Origin: Desulfobacteraceae bacterium
GTDB taxonomy: Bacteria; Desulfobacterota; Desulfobacteria; Desulfobacterales; Desulfosalsimonadaceae
Reading direction: 5' to 3'
Length of the DNA: 48,849 bases
Assembly (NCBI GenBank): GCA_021737225.1
Contig: JAIPEJ010000002.1
Coordinates: 1 to 48,849 of the forward strand
The position numbers and the translations under genes were made by a program. The notes below the pieces were generated by a model. It ran no database searches, was not told the origin of the DNA, and was given only the letters and a program-made list of their open reading frames with translations. Positions within the stretch are counted from its first letter, which is position 1. Every line of letters starts with the position of its first letter. Below are positions 35,962-44,890 of this stretch, piece after piece.

Positions 35962-36025
35962 TTCGGGGTTTAATGATGATGTTTCCGGCCTGTGGCCGGA
36001 AATACAATCAGGAAAAAGGACCCAT

Positions 36026-37567
36026 ATGGATACATCTTCCGACAACGCGGAAGCTGTTGCCGAAACATCGCACAGCAGGGGATATCATATTCCTGAACTC
36101 GTGGTATGGCACGGACAAAGTCCGGAAACACTTCTGGAACAGATGCACAGTATGATGGCCGAGGCAGAGACGGCTCCGGATAAATCCGGATTGCTCAAAC
36201 GCCTGGCCTTTGAGACCCAGCAGGGGTTCAGCCACGACACAGGCCCATCAGAGGTGCGGGTCAGCCTGACTGCCTATACGGAAAGCGAGTTTCTGAAAAA
36301 AGCCGCCCAAGCGATCCGCATGATCAGCGAAGCACCGGATACGCCGTTTTCCTTTCCTTCTGCGGGGCTGTTTTACGGCATGGGGGAGCCCCTGGGACGG
36401 ATTGCGTTTTTGTTTCCGGGGCAGGGCGCACAATATCCGGGGATGGGAGGCGCTCTGGCCAATGCGTTTCCGGCTGCCCGGAAAGCATGGGAAACCCTGG
36501 GCAACATGGCGTTTTCCGGACACACCATCCGGGAGGTTGTCTTTCCGGAAGGCACGGACAGCGATGAAGCCGCGCAAGCGGCCTTTTTGCGGCTTTCCGG
36601 CGCGGACTGGGCCAGTCCGTGCATTTCCGTGGCCGGAGAGGCCATATTTACCCTGCTTGAAAAAATGGGTGTGCACCCCGATGCGGTGGCAGCCCACAGC
36701 TTCGGGGATATCAACGCCCTGCGGGCGGCAGGGGTGTTTGGCCCGGAACAGATGATCCGGCTCACCCGGTACCGGGGGGAACTCGGCGTGAGCTGCCCGC
36801 TGGCAACCCGGGGCTGCATCCTGGCAGTGCCGGAACCATCGGAAAAAACCCGTTCTATACTGGCGGCGCACAATATCGAGGACTTGTGGATCGCCAACTA
36901 CAATACCCGGCAGCAGACGGTGCTTTCCGGGGAGAAGGAATCCGTGGACAGGGCGCAACAGGCATTTGCAGATGAGGGCATCAAGACCCGGATGATCCCG
37001 ATTTCAGCCGCGCCGCACTGTCCGCTGGCAGCGAACGTGGCGGAAAATTTCTATGCGTACCTGGCAGATGTTCCGTTTGGACGGGCGCAATGCGATGTAT
37101 ATTCCTTCTTGTTCGGCCGGAGGATCAACAGCAACCCCGATCTTTTGCGTAAGGTGCTCAGGGCGCATATTAAAAAGCCCGTCCGGTTTTTCTCCCAGAT
37201 CGAACAGATGCATCATGACGGGATTCGCATATTTGTGGAACTCGGCCCGGGCAATATACTGACGACACTGGTGGGCCAGATCCTCGAGGGCCGGCAGCAT
37301 ATCGCCCTTAACACGGACCATAAAAAAGCCGATCCCGTGCTGGTTTTTCTCAATGTAGTGGCCGAATTGTTTAAGCAGGGACGGATACAGGATCTGTCCG
37401 TGCTCCGGGAAGATGCAGAGACTCCGGATTATGCCCCGCCGGCAGACACGCCGGATCAATTCGCAGATCCCGCCCCGGATGCAGAAACAGAAAAACGGCT
37501 GAAAAAACTCGATATGGAGATCTCCCGGATCGAGAGCATGAGATCGAACCGGGCGCAAACAGCCTGA
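36026..37567 (+). CDS. PfaB-like discrete acyltransferase
   Basis: A 513-residue protein with an acyltransferase domain from about 125 to 440: RIAFLFPGQGAQYPGMG, nucleophile Ser225 in VAAHSFGDINAL, and the substrate-side HCPLAANV. The nucleophile elbow reads AHSFGD instead of the common GHSxGE. The N-terminal 120 residues are unassigned. The tail (about 470-513) is acidic and ends in a short coiled-coil-like segment. It resembles PfaB of PUFA synthases, which influences product choice. The ATG follows AAGGA at 5 bp; the longer frame starting at 35924 overlaps the previous gene and is less likely. Confidence 0.85.
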   Translation: MDTSSDNAEAVAETSHSRGYHIPELVVWHGQSPETLLEQMHSMMAEAETAPDKSGLLKRLAFETQQGFSHDTGPSEVRVSLTAYTESEFLKKAAQAIRMISEAPDTPFSFPSAGLFYGMGEPLGRIAFLFPGQGAQYPGMGGALANAFPAARKAWETLGNMAFSGHTIREVVFPEGTDSDEAAQAAFLRLSGADWASPCISVAGEAIFTLLEKMGVHPDAVAAHSFGDINALRAAGVFGPEQMIRLTRYRGELGVSCPLATRGCILAVPEPSEKTRSILAAHNIEDLWIANYNTRQQTVLSGEKESVDRAQQAFADEGIKTRMIPISAAPHCPLAANVAENFYAYLADVPFGRAQCDVYSFLFGRRINSNPDLLRKVLRAHIKKPVRFFSQIEQMHHDGIRIFVELGPGNILTTLVGQILEGRQHIALNTDHKKADPVLVFLNVVAELFKQGRIQDLSVLREDAETPDYAPPADTPDQFADPAPDAETEKRLKKLDMEISRIESMRSNRAQTA

Positions 37568-37632
37568 TGACTTATTCGTTCATGCAGGCGGCCTGCTCCG
37601 GATCCTGGAAGGGGGAAGGAAGCGATTTCCAC

Positions 37633-37660
37633 TTGATTTCTTTAGTAAAATAGATATATT
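37633..37660 (+). promoter_or_regulatory. Possible internal promoter
   Basis: TTGATT (37633-37638), 16 bp, TATATT (37655-37660) lie in the 164-bp gap before the poly-ferredoxin gene and could give separate transcription of it and the PfaD-like gene. A three-codon frame ATG-AAC-GTA-TGA with AGGGAG just upstream overlaps the gene start. Confidence 0.35.
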
Positions 37661-37731
37661 GGGAAGTCACCCGAGACCGAGACAGCGGGGATTCTTTGTA
37701 AATTTCTGAAATTCAGGGAGAAAATGAACGT

Positions 37732-38886
37732 ATGACTTCCCAGACCCACATTGATGAGAAGTACAAACAAGTCGGGCATGTGATCAGCACCGCCGGCGGC
37801 ACGCCTGTGCCGGTCAACGACACACTGGTCAAACTGCTGCGTTATTTTATCCGGGAAAATGAGCTGGACTTCATCCTGGCATTCACGGACAGCAAGTCCC
37901 AGACCCTGGAGCAGCTCAGGGAGACCACCGGGCTTTCCGAGGCCGAAATTCTGGACAAGACCCGTGCACTGGCTGCCCGGGGGGTGATCTTTAACCAGCC
38001 CAACCGGCACGGCGTAACGGTCTACCGGCTGCTGCCGCTTTTGAACGTGGGAACCTTTGAATATACGTTCATGGGCAAGGTAGAGGATACCGAGCGCAAC
38101 CGGGAGATCAGTACCCTGTTTGACCAGTTGTTTGAGGAACTCTCCGAAATGGTGCAGCAGAATTACGACAACCTCATCCCCAGCCTGATGCAGATGCCGC
38201 CCATTGACCGGACCGTGCCGGTGACAGAGAACAAATCCACGGGAGCGCCCATCCGGATCGAAGTTGACGAATCCGTTGACGCATCGGTGGACCGGATTCT
38301 GCCCACTGCCGAGGTCACCGCGCTGATCGAGAAATTCGACGAGATCGCATTAGGGCACTGCTTCTGCCGGCATCACAAGGATATTTCCGGCCATCCCTGC
38401 CGGCAGAGCGATCTGCGGGAGACCTGCTTTACTTTCGGGAAATCGGCCCGCTACACGACCGAACAGGGGTTTGCCCGCATGGTTTCCAGGCAGGAGGCCC
38501 TGGACGTGCTCAAAAAGGCAGAAGCAGACGGCCTGGTACACAAGGCCTATCATCCCAATTTCGATATCAATAAGGCGGAAACCAGCATATGCAATTGCTG
38601 CAGATGCTGCTGCGGCAACTCGGTGGAGAACATGATCGCGCCGATCACCAATGCCACCAATTTTCTGGCCGTTATAGACACGGACTTGTGCACAGGCTGC
38701 GGCACGTGTGTTGAGCAGTGTCATACCGGTGCCGCTTACATCGGGGAGGCGGGCATTGCGCAAAGGGACCCGGAACTTTGTATCGGATGCGGTGTATGCG
38801 CCGCGTTCTGCCCGGAAAACGCTATTTTTCTGCATGAGGGCGAAACCCGAATCGTCCGGATTCCGCCGAAACGCAAAAGCCGCTGA
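37732..38886 (+). CDS. Poly-ferredoxin with winged-helix-like N-terminus
   Basis: A 384-residue soluble protein. The first 110 residues contain a winged-helix-like part (LEQLRETTGLSEAEILDKTR, then GVIFNQPNRHGVTVYRLLP). A middle Cys cluster (CFCRHH, PCRQSDLRETC, and CNCCRCCCGN) precedes a dicluster ferredoxin with CTGCGTCVEQC and CIGCGVCAAFCPENA. It would bind two [4Fe-4S] clusters and perhaps a third metal site. Related proteins occur widely in anaerobes without known roles. Its place between the PfaB-like and PfaD-like genes suggests an electron donor for the enoyl reductase, but a regulatory or redox-sensing role is also possible. Confidence 0.78.
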   Translation: MTSQTHIDEKYKQVGHVISTAGGTPVPVNDTLVKLLRYFIRENELDFILAFTDSKSQTLEQLRETTGLSEAEILDKTRALAARGVIFNQPNRHGVTVYRLLPLLNVGTFEYTFMGKVEDTERNREISTLFDQLFEELSEMVQQNYDNLIPSLMQMPPIDRTVPVTENKSTGAPIRIEVDESVDASVDRILPTAEVTALIEKFDEIALGHCFCRHHKDISGHPCRQSDLRETCFTFGKSARYTTEQGFARMVSRQEALDVLKKAEADGLVHKAYHPNFDINKAETSICNCCRCCCGNSVENMIAPITNATNFLAVIDTDLCTGCGTCVEQCHTGAAYIGEAGIAQRDPELCIGCGVCAAFCPENAIFLHEGETRIVRIPPKRKSR

Positions 38887-38999
38887 CCCGATTTTTCACG
38901 GTTGGCTGGTACTTTTACTCCGGCCGCGCATTGGTGGATCTGCAACATCCAGACAGGGTCTTTTTTCATTTCTGATGACATCCGGGTTCAGGGGGAGGT

Positions 39000-40709
39000 A
39001 TGCGTGTCTCCGCAACTGGAGGGCCTGGTTATGGTTTCTGGTACAGCGGCAGCAGCGCAGAACCTGACGCGGCGCCGGAATCCTTTAACTCGGCCCTTCA
39101 GAACATCAGTAAACCGGTTTTTGTCGTGGATGCAGGCAAGACACCGGCAGTGGCCACCTGGGGACGGGCTGAGCTCTACCCGGAAGGCGGGGGCGGTGAC
39201 CACGGATACCGGCTGCGCGGTTTTGTTCCCCCGCTGGATCCCCAGAATTTCGGAGATCCTGATTTTAAGAGCATGCTGGGGATCAGATATCCGTATGTTG
39301 CCGGCGCCATGGCCAACGGCATCACGTCCGTGGAGATGGTCACGACGGCCGCGCGTGCAGGCATGGTCGGATTCTTCGGGGCTGCCGGACTTGGGCCTTC
39401 CGAGCTTGAACGCGCCATTGACCGCCTTCAGCGCGAACTTTCCAATCTTGCCTTTGGCATGAACCTTATCCACTCACCCGATGCCCCGGAGTTGGAAAGC
39501 CGGGTCGTTGACCTGTATTTGCAGAAGGGCGTCCGACTGGTCAGCGCATCCGCGTATCTACGCCTTACACCGCATATCGTGCGGTACCGGGTAAAAGGGA
39601 TTTACCGGGATGCAAACGACCAGATCGTGGTTCCGAACAAGATCGTGGCAAAGGTTTCCCGGACCGCGGTGGCCAGCCGGTTTCTCGGTCCGCCGCCCGG
39701 AAAAATTCTTGAAAAATTATTGCAGCAGGATTTGATCACCCGGGAAGAGGCCGCTCTAGGGGCACATATCCCCATGGCTGACGCGATCACTGCGGAGGCC
39801 GACTCCGGTGGGCATACGGACAACCAGCCGGCAATCGCCCTGCTGGCCACGATGATTGCCCTGCGCGATCGAATATGCGCACAATACGATTATCCGCAGT
39901 CCATTCCGGTGGGTCTTGCCGGGGGGATTGCCACCCCGGCAGCAACCGCCGCGGCTTTTTCCATGGGCGCCGGGTATGTGCTGACCGGGTCGGTGAACCA
40001 GTCGTGCGTGGAAGCCGGCGTATGCCGGACCGTGCGCCAGATGCTCGCCGAGGCGGGCCAGGGGGATGTGACCATGGCGCCGTCTGCGGATATGTTTGAA
40101 AAGGGCGGAAGGGTCCAGGTTCTCAAGCGCGGTACCATGTTTGCCATGCGTGCATCCCGGCTGTATGATTATTACATGCAGTACGGCAGTTTTGAGCAGA
40201 TTCCGGAAGATGAACGCAGCAATATCGAAGAAAAATTTCTGCGCAGAAGTTTTGATGCGGAATGGGAGGAAACCCGGAAGTTTTTCCAGGAGCGCAATCC
40301 CGCCCAGGTGGCGCGTGCGGAAAAAGATCCGCGGCACAAAATGGCGCTGGTATTCCGCGCCTATCTCGGACGCTCTTCCATGTGGGCAATCAGCGGGGAG
40401 CCGGAGCGGAAAGTCGACTACCAGGTATGGTGCGGCCCCGCGATCGGCGCTTTTAACGAATGGGTCAAGGACTCTTTTCTCGAAAAAGCGGAGAACCGCG
40501 ATTTTGCCACGATCGCGATGAATTTGCTGGTCGGGGCCGCCGTGCTCACCCGGGCAAACTGGCTGCAAACCCAGGGAATCTGTATGCTGCCCGAGGTTGT
40601 GCGTTTTTCGCCCATGCGGTTTGATGATTTGACGGCACTGGCGGGCAGCCCGGGAGCGGACACCGGAACCGGATTTGACCCCGGAAGAACCGGAAGTAAT
40701 TCCTGGTAA
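39000..40709 (+). CDS. pfaD: PfaD-like FMN enoyl reductase
   Basis: A 569-residue protein of the PfaD/2-nitropropane-dioxygenase-like family: MLGIRYPYVAGAMANGITS, GMVGFFGAAGLGPSELERAI and LAFGMNLIHSP, then EADSGGHTDNQP and VGLAGGIATPAATAAAFSMG, which bind FMN, followed by the characteristic C-terminal RKVDYQVWCGPAIGAFNEWV. In PUFA synthases PfaD reduces the enoyl intermediate in trans. No ER domain occurs in the two PKS proteins, so this is the likely enoyl reductase. The only in-frame start is ATG 39000, with GGGGGAGG very close upstream (1-4 bp), an unusually short spacing. A 113-bp gap separates it from the poly-ferredoxin gene. Confidence 0.92.
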   Translation: MRVSATGGPGYGFWYSGSSAEPDAAPESFNSALQNISKPVFVVDAGKTPAVATWGRAELYPEGGGGDHGYRLRGFVPPLDPQNFGDPDFKSMLGIRYPYVAGAMANGITSVEMVTTAARAGMVGFFGAAGLGPSELERAIDRLQRELSNLAFGMNLIHSPDAPELESRVVDLYLQKGVRLVSASAYLRLTPHIVRYRVKGIYRDANDQIVVPNKIVAKVSRTAVASRFLGPPPGKILEKLLQQDLITREEAALGAHIPMADAITAEADSGGHTDNQPAIALLATMIALRDRICAQYDYPQSIPVGLAGGIATPAATAAAFSMGAGYVLTGSVNQSCVEAGVCRTVRQMLAEAGQGDVTMAPSADMFEKGGRVQVLKRGTMFAMRASRLYDYYMQYGSFEQIPEDERSNIEEKFLRRSFDAEWEETRKFFQERNPAQVARAEKDPRHKMALVFRAYLGRSSMWAISGEPERKVDYQVWCGPAIGAFNEWVKDSFLEKAENRDFATIAMNLLVGAAVLTRANWLQTQGICMLPEVVRFSPMRFDDLTALAGSPGADTGTGFDPGRTGSNSW

Positions 40710-40807
40710 ATCTGTTGTCATCTCCCTTTTTTGATGTTACCTCTGAAAAATATACCCGGCAACTGCAGCATTCGGGATAAAACCGCACGCGGACGATTTC
40801 GCATCTT

Positions 40808-42538
40808 ATGTATGATACATTTTTCGGCTTCCGGGAAAGGCCCTTCAAGTTGGTGCCCACGCCGGCTTACTTATACCTGAGCCGGAGTCATGAAGAGGCA
40901 CTGGCCCACCTCAAGTACGCACTTGCGCAGGAAGAAGGATTTGTCGAGATTACCGGGGAAGTGGGCACCGGCAAGACCATGCTGTGCCGGGCTTTTCTCG
41001 AGGACCTGTCCCCTGAAGTGGAAACCGCCTATATTTTTAATCCCAGGCTGAATGCCAGGGGCCTTCTGCAGTCCATTAACGATGAATTCGGCATTCCCTC
41101 CGGTGGCAGCAGCACCAAGGAACTCATTGACGCGTTAAACACCTTCCTGATGAGAAAAAGGGCCGCAGGCAGGCAGGCCGTTCTCATTATTGACGAGGCC
41201 CAGAACCTGGACAGGGATGTCCTCGAACAACTGCGGCTGCTGTCCAACCTGGAAACCGTGCGTCACAAGCTGCTTCAGATTGTACTGGTCGGACAGCCGG
41301 AGCTGTCGGAAATGCTGGACACCCATGAACTCAGGCAGCTTGCCCAGCGCATTTCCCTGTCCTGCCGTATTTGCCCGTTAAATGCGGTAGAAACCGGCAG
41401 GTATATTTCCCATCGGATTCACGTGGCTTCCCGGGCACCGGGGACCGTATCCTTTACCCGGCCGGCCCTGCGGCGGGTTTATAAATTCAGCGGCGGCATT
41501 CCCCGCCTGATCAACATTGTCTGCGATCGGGCCTTGCTGCTGGCATACAACAACAATACGAAAAAAATCAGCGGCAGTACCGTCAGGCAGGCCATTGCCG
41601 AACTCTCCACCCGGCAGTTGGATGCGCCCGTTTCGGGCCGGAAAGCTTCCGCCGTGCCCGCATTGGTGCTGGCAGCCCTGGTTGTTGCTTTTGCAGGGAT
41701 TGTTTTTTATCAGCTCGAGCGGGTAAACGTCCCCGGAATTCAGGCCGGGGTGCACAACGGGAGCAATGAAGAACCCATCGCACCTGCTAAGGCAAAATCC
41801 CGGCCGGAAGACAGCGAAACCGTATCCCTGGATCTGCCGGTTCGTGAGGCCGACGCCGAGATCAGTACACGGCACAAAGACCTTGAGGAATTGATCCGCA
41901 CCATGGGCCCGGATTCCGGAATTTCGGCAATGTCATATTTGCTTTCCCTATGGCATGTGGATGTTCGGAGTCTTGCGCGGGATGCATTCATCGATGAACC
42001 GGAGGCCTTTTTTCAGCGGATGTCTGAAAAGTATGGCTTTGAGCTGTATACGATCGAGCAGGACCTGGACCTGCTCCGGAAGACCGATCTGCCGGCGATT
42101 CTGTCATTTGCCGGTTCAAAAATGCAGAAACGCGCGTTTTTGACAGTAGTTGCGGCCAACAATGACACCCTCACGTTTTACCATCCCAGAACCGAGGGGT
42201 TTTACCGGGTGCCGATCGAAGCAGTCGGCGCATTGTGGGCCGGGAAAGCCTATGTGTTATGGGAAAACCCGCGCGGTATCGATGGTGTGATCGGAGTGGA
42301 GGCCAGCGCCCTGTCCGTGGCCGAACTGCAGCTGCTACTCCGGGATATCGGCATGAGCCGCGTGAAAATCACCGGCAACTATGATGCCGCAACCCGGACT
42401 GCGGTCAGAAGAATTCAGGCCGAGCAGGGGCTTGTGGTTGACGGTAAAGTGGGGCCCCTGACCAAGATCATCCTGTACCGGCTGAATGCCCCTGCCGCTA
42501 TGCCGCGGATTTCGCCTCGAAGTTCAAAGGATTCTTGA
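40808..42538 (+). CDS. gspA: GspA/ExeA-type ATPase of type II secretion
   Basis: The 576-residue protein starts MYDTFFGFRERPFKL, typical of ExeA. Walker A is GEVGTGKT (50-57), Walker B VLIIDEAQNL. A transmembrane helix lies at about 280-301, followed by a periplasmic part: a region like a C39-peptidase fold without its cysteine (SYLLSLWHVDV and AILSFAG) and a C-terminal peptidoglycan-binding domain (ITGNYDAATRTAVRRIQAEQG). GspA with GspB assembles the secretin ring through the cell wall. The gspB gene follows at once. The secretin and other Gsp genes are not in the window. It is not clearly part of the PKS operon. Confidence 0.9.
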   Translation: MYDTFFGFRERPFKLVPTPAYLYLSRSHEEALAHLKYALAQEEGFVEITGEVGTGKTMLCRAFLEDLSPEVETAYIFNPRLNARGLLQSINDEFGIPSGGSSTKELIDALNTFLMRKRAAGRQAVLIIDEAQNLDRDVLEQLRLLSNLETVRHKLLQIVLVGQPELSEMLDTHELRQLAQRISLSCRICPLNAVETGRYISHRIHVASRAPGTVSFTRPALRRVYKFSGGIPRLINIVCDRALLLAYNNNTKKISGSTVRQAIAELSTRQLDAPVSGRKASAVPALVLAALVVAFAGIVFYQLERVNVPGIQAGVHNGSNEEPIAPAKAKSRPEDSETVSLDLPVREADAEISTRHKDLEELIRTMGPDSGISAMSYLLSLWHVDVRSLARDAFIDEPEAFFQRMSEKYGFELYTIEQDLDLLRKTDLPAILSFAGSKMQKRAFLTVVAANNDTLTFYHPRTEGFYRVPIEAVGALWAGKAYVLWENPRGIDGVIGVEASALSVAELQLLLRDIGMSRVKITGNYDAATRTAVRRIQAEQGLVVDGKVGPLTKIILYRLNAPAAMPRISPRSSKDS

Positions 42539-42539
42539 T

Positions 42540-43304
42540 TTGAGCGCCATTCTGGATGCATTAAAGAAACTGGAAGCAGAAACCGCATCGCCCGGGACCG
42601 GAGGCGTCACAGAGGGATCTTTCACCAAATCTTCCCGGGCGCGGCCGGTGTTTGTGATCGCCGGGGGCGTGGTGATTTTTCTTGTTTTTGCCGCGGGTAT
42701 ATGGAAACTGGCTACCCTTTCAGTCAACCCCACGGTCACAGATACCCGGGCGGCCAAAACCCGGGTCCGGTTGGACTTGCCGGCACGGGACGATGGCCGG
42801 AGCCAACAGGCAAAGCAATCCCCGGGTATCGTCCTGGCGCAAGCGGATCCGGCTTCGGGGGATACAGACGCGGCAGAACCGGATGCCGGAAAACCCGAAT
42901 CCGGAAGTTCCGATGAAAGCGGGAGCGCCGCTGAATCCGAATCTCAGGCCGGGGGTAAACAATCCGGCAAGAAAGCCCGGCAACAGATTGAGAAGCCGCC
43001 CGAAACCGGAGACTCTCAGGCCCGGTCAGCGCCGGATAAGACGGAAACCCGTCAAAACCCGGTTTCAAACGGATCTGCCCAACCCGATACCGCGCCCGAA
43101 CCGGAAATCATGGAAGACGGCCCGCTGACGCTGCAGGCCATTTCCTGGGCAGATGCGCCGGAAAACCGGATCGCGGTGATTAACGGCAAAATATGCCGGC
43201 AGGGGGAGCGCATTGACGGCTACCGGATCCAGGCCATCAATCCCGATGACGTTCGGGTGACCGATGGCGAGAAGACCTGGCGGCTGAGCTTCGGAATCAG
43301 GTGA
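42540..43304 (+). CDS. gspB: GspB-like secretin-assembly protein
   Basis: The start SAILDALKKLEAE matches the conserved GspB N-terminus. One transmembrane helix follows (VFVIAGGVVIFLVFAAGIW, about 40-58), then a long low-complexity periplasmic linker rich in Ala, Gly, Ser, Glu and Pro, and a C-terminal GspB domain (LTLQAISWADAPENRIAVIN and GYRIQAINPDDVRV). The start is TTG 42540, one base after the gspA stop, with AAAGG about 9 bp upstream. Length is 254 residues. GspB partners GspA in placing the secretin. The gene ends before a strong two-way terminator. Confidence 0.85.
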   Translation: MSAILDALKKLEAETASPGTGGVTEGSFTKSSRARPVFVIAGGVVIFLVFAAGIWKLATLSVNPTVTDTRAAKTRVRLDLPARDDGRSQQAKQSPGIVLAQADPASGDTDAAEPDAGKPESGSSDESGSAAESESQAGGKQSGKKARQQIEKPPETGDSQARSAPDKTETRQNPVSNGSAQPDTAPEPEIMEDGPLTLQAISWADAPENRIAVINGKICRQGERIDGYRIQAINPDDVRVTDGEKTWRLSFGIR

Positions 43305-43417
43305 CCCGTTGCACTGCAGTGCCTTGTGCTCCAGGCGCCTCTTTGAGCCTCAATTTCCTTGTAAGTCTTGAAAATGTTTATGCCCGGCAAACAATAAAAA
43401 TATAAGCTTCTGATTTT

Positions 43418-43438
43418 ACTTAATCACTTAATCACTTA
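43418..43438 (+). repeat. Short 8-bp tandem repeat
   Basis: ACTTAATC occurs twice in tandem and a third copy is partial (ACTTAAAA). It lies in the AT-rich gap after gspB; no function is apparent. Confidence 0.5.
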
Positions 43439-43450
43439 AAACTTAACACT

Positions 43451-43477
43451 GCCGGTAAAAAAAGACTTTTTACCGGC
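43451..43477. terminator. Two-way intrinsic terminator
   Basis: An 11-bp perfect stem GCCGGTAAAAA/TTTTTACCGGC with a 5-nt loop lies between the converging gspB and yciH-like genes. The A/T runs inside the stem provide a U-tract in both directions. Confidence 0.85.
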
Positions 43478-43480
43478 TTA

Positions 43481-43837
43481 TCATCCCTTGACTGTATATC
43501 CTTCTGCTTCCAGTTCTTCTTTCAGCATGTCCCGCCGGTCTCCCTGGATTTCGATCACGCCGTTTTTCACGGTGCCTCCGCTGCCGCATTTGGCTTTTAA
43601 CCGCTTGGCCAGCTGCTTGAGCCCATCGCCTTCCAGCGGAACTCCGGTAATGATCGTAACACCCTTGCCCTTGCGGCCCTTGGTCTCCCGCCAAACCCGG
43701 ACAATGCCGTCTGCGGCCGGCTGGGCCGGTTTTTGCCCGCATCCGCATTTTTTAAGGGATTTGCCGCACTTCGGGCACTTTCCGCTGTTTTCCGTGGAAT
43801 ATACAAGACGCGTGCTGTCATCTGTGTTGCGATTCAT
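43481..43837 (-). CDS. yciH: YciH/SUI1-family protein
   Basis: A 118-residue protein. A short N-terminal zinc-ribbon-like part (GKCPKCGKSLKKCGCG) precedes the SUI1 domain, RETKGRKGKGVTIITGVPLE and AKCGSGGTVKNGVIEIQGD. Bacterial YciH resembles eukaryotic eIF1 and can affect start-codon selection and initiation under stress. The length fits the family. It is a single gene ending at the two-way terminator and lies 66 bp after the flavoprotein gene on the same strand. Confidence 0.88.
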   Translation of the reverse strand: MNRNTDDSTRLVYSTENSGKCPKCGKSLKKCGCGQKPAQPAADGIVRVWRETKGRKGKGVTIITGVPLEGDGLKQLAKRLKAKCGSGGTVKNGVIEIQGDRRDMLKEELEAEGYTVKG

Positions 43838-43903
43838 AAAGCCTCTTCATGTGCGGGGATGGATTTCAAGCCAGTTGCGGCTTTGTTTGAAAAGAAGATG
43901 ATC

Positions 43904-44815
43904 TCAGATCGTCCGGCTTTTCCTGCGCCGGGCATAGGCGGCAACCTCGAGCCCTGCCACGCATCCTTCGCCCACGGACTTGGCCACCTGCCAGGGCGGC
44001 CCGCAGATGTCGCCTGCGGCATAAACACCGGGCAGATTGGTTTCCTGCTTTTTGTTTACAGCAATATACTGCATTGTATCGTCGAGAATAACCCCCAGGT
44101 TCCCTGCAAGCTCAACAGCGCCTTTGGCACCCAGTTCAATGAAAAGCCCGTTGACGGTAAGTTCGGTGTCATCATCGAGCAGTACCCCGGTAACAGTGTC
44201 GTCGCCCTTGATATTTGTGACCTTACGGCCTTCATGCACGATAACATCGCTGTCTTTCAGGCTTTGGGCAAGCTGTTTGCCGACATCCAGCTTATTACAG
44301 ATCAAGTGGATTTCACTGGTATAAGATCCCATGGTCATGGCGCCGCTTACGGCCGCACTGCCCCCGCCCACGATTGCCACCGGTTCGTCTCTGTACAAGG
44401 GGCCGTCACAGTCTACACAATAACTCACGCCCTTGCCCACCAGGCCCTTTTCTCCGGACAGGCCCAGGGTCTTTCTGGAGACCCCCATGGCCAGAACCAG
44501 TGCATGCGTTTTTAATCGCTGATTGCTTTCCATTTCCACGATATAAACGTCTTCTTCCCGATCCAGCGACATGACGTCTTCTTCCAGGAAACCCGCACCG
44601 GATGCTTCTGCCTTGCTTCTGGCAAGTTGGAGCATTTCCGAACCGGATCCGCCTTCCAGGCAGCAGAAATTTTCAATATGTGCCCGAAAGGCGCTGCTTT
44701 TTGCAATTTCCCCGATCACCAGAACAGATACTTTCCGGCGAACCGCGTGCAGGGCTGCCTGCAGGCCTGCCGGTCCGGCGCCGAGGATAATAACATCATA
44801 AAATTCTTCCGTCAT
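43904..44815 (-). CDS. Thioredoxin-reductase-like flavoprotein
   Basis: A 303-residue protein with the FAD loop IILGAGPAGLQAALHA (residues 9-24), the redox pair Cys133-Val-Asp-Cys136 in SYCVDCDGP, the NAD(P) loop VAIVGGGSAAVSGA, and the closing GVYAAGDICGPP. This is the thioredoxin reductase fold and length. It passes electrons from NAD(P)H to a disulfide partner that is not encoded beside it. A pair of Cys at 51-52 (ENFCCLEGG) is unusual. GGAGG lies 7 bp before the ATG. A thioredoxin-like ferredoxin-dependent variant cannot be excluded. Confidence 0.88.
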   Translation of the reverse strand: MTEEFYDVIILGAGPAGLQAALHAVRRKVSVLVIGEIAKSSAFRAHIENFCCLEGGSGSEMLQLARSKAEASGAGFLEEDVMSLDREEDVYIVEMESNQRLKTHALVLAMGVSRKTLGLSGEKGLVGKGVSYCVDCDGPLYRDEPVAIVGGGSAAVSGAMTMGSYTSEIHLICNKLDVGKQLAQSLKDSDVIVHEGRKVTNIKGDDTVTGVLLDDDTELTVNGLFIELGAKGAVELAGNLGVILDDTMQYIAVNKKQETNLPGVYAAGDICGPPWQVAKSVGEGCVAGLEVAAYARRRKSRTI

Positions 44816-44890
44816 ATCACAACCTCCATGCGCTTATACTTAAATACACTATAATTCAATTGTTTTGCTTTGCAAAGAATGCACCACTGA

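Noticed and set aside
37724..37735. Three-codon leader frame (Met-Asn-Val) overlapping the poly-ferredoxin start
   Set aside because: Too short to support; it may only be chance next to an AGGGAG site.
43418..43438. CRISPR-like or iteron-like repeats
   Set aside because: Only two full 8-bp units without spacers; no CRISPR array, iteron set or replication gene seen.
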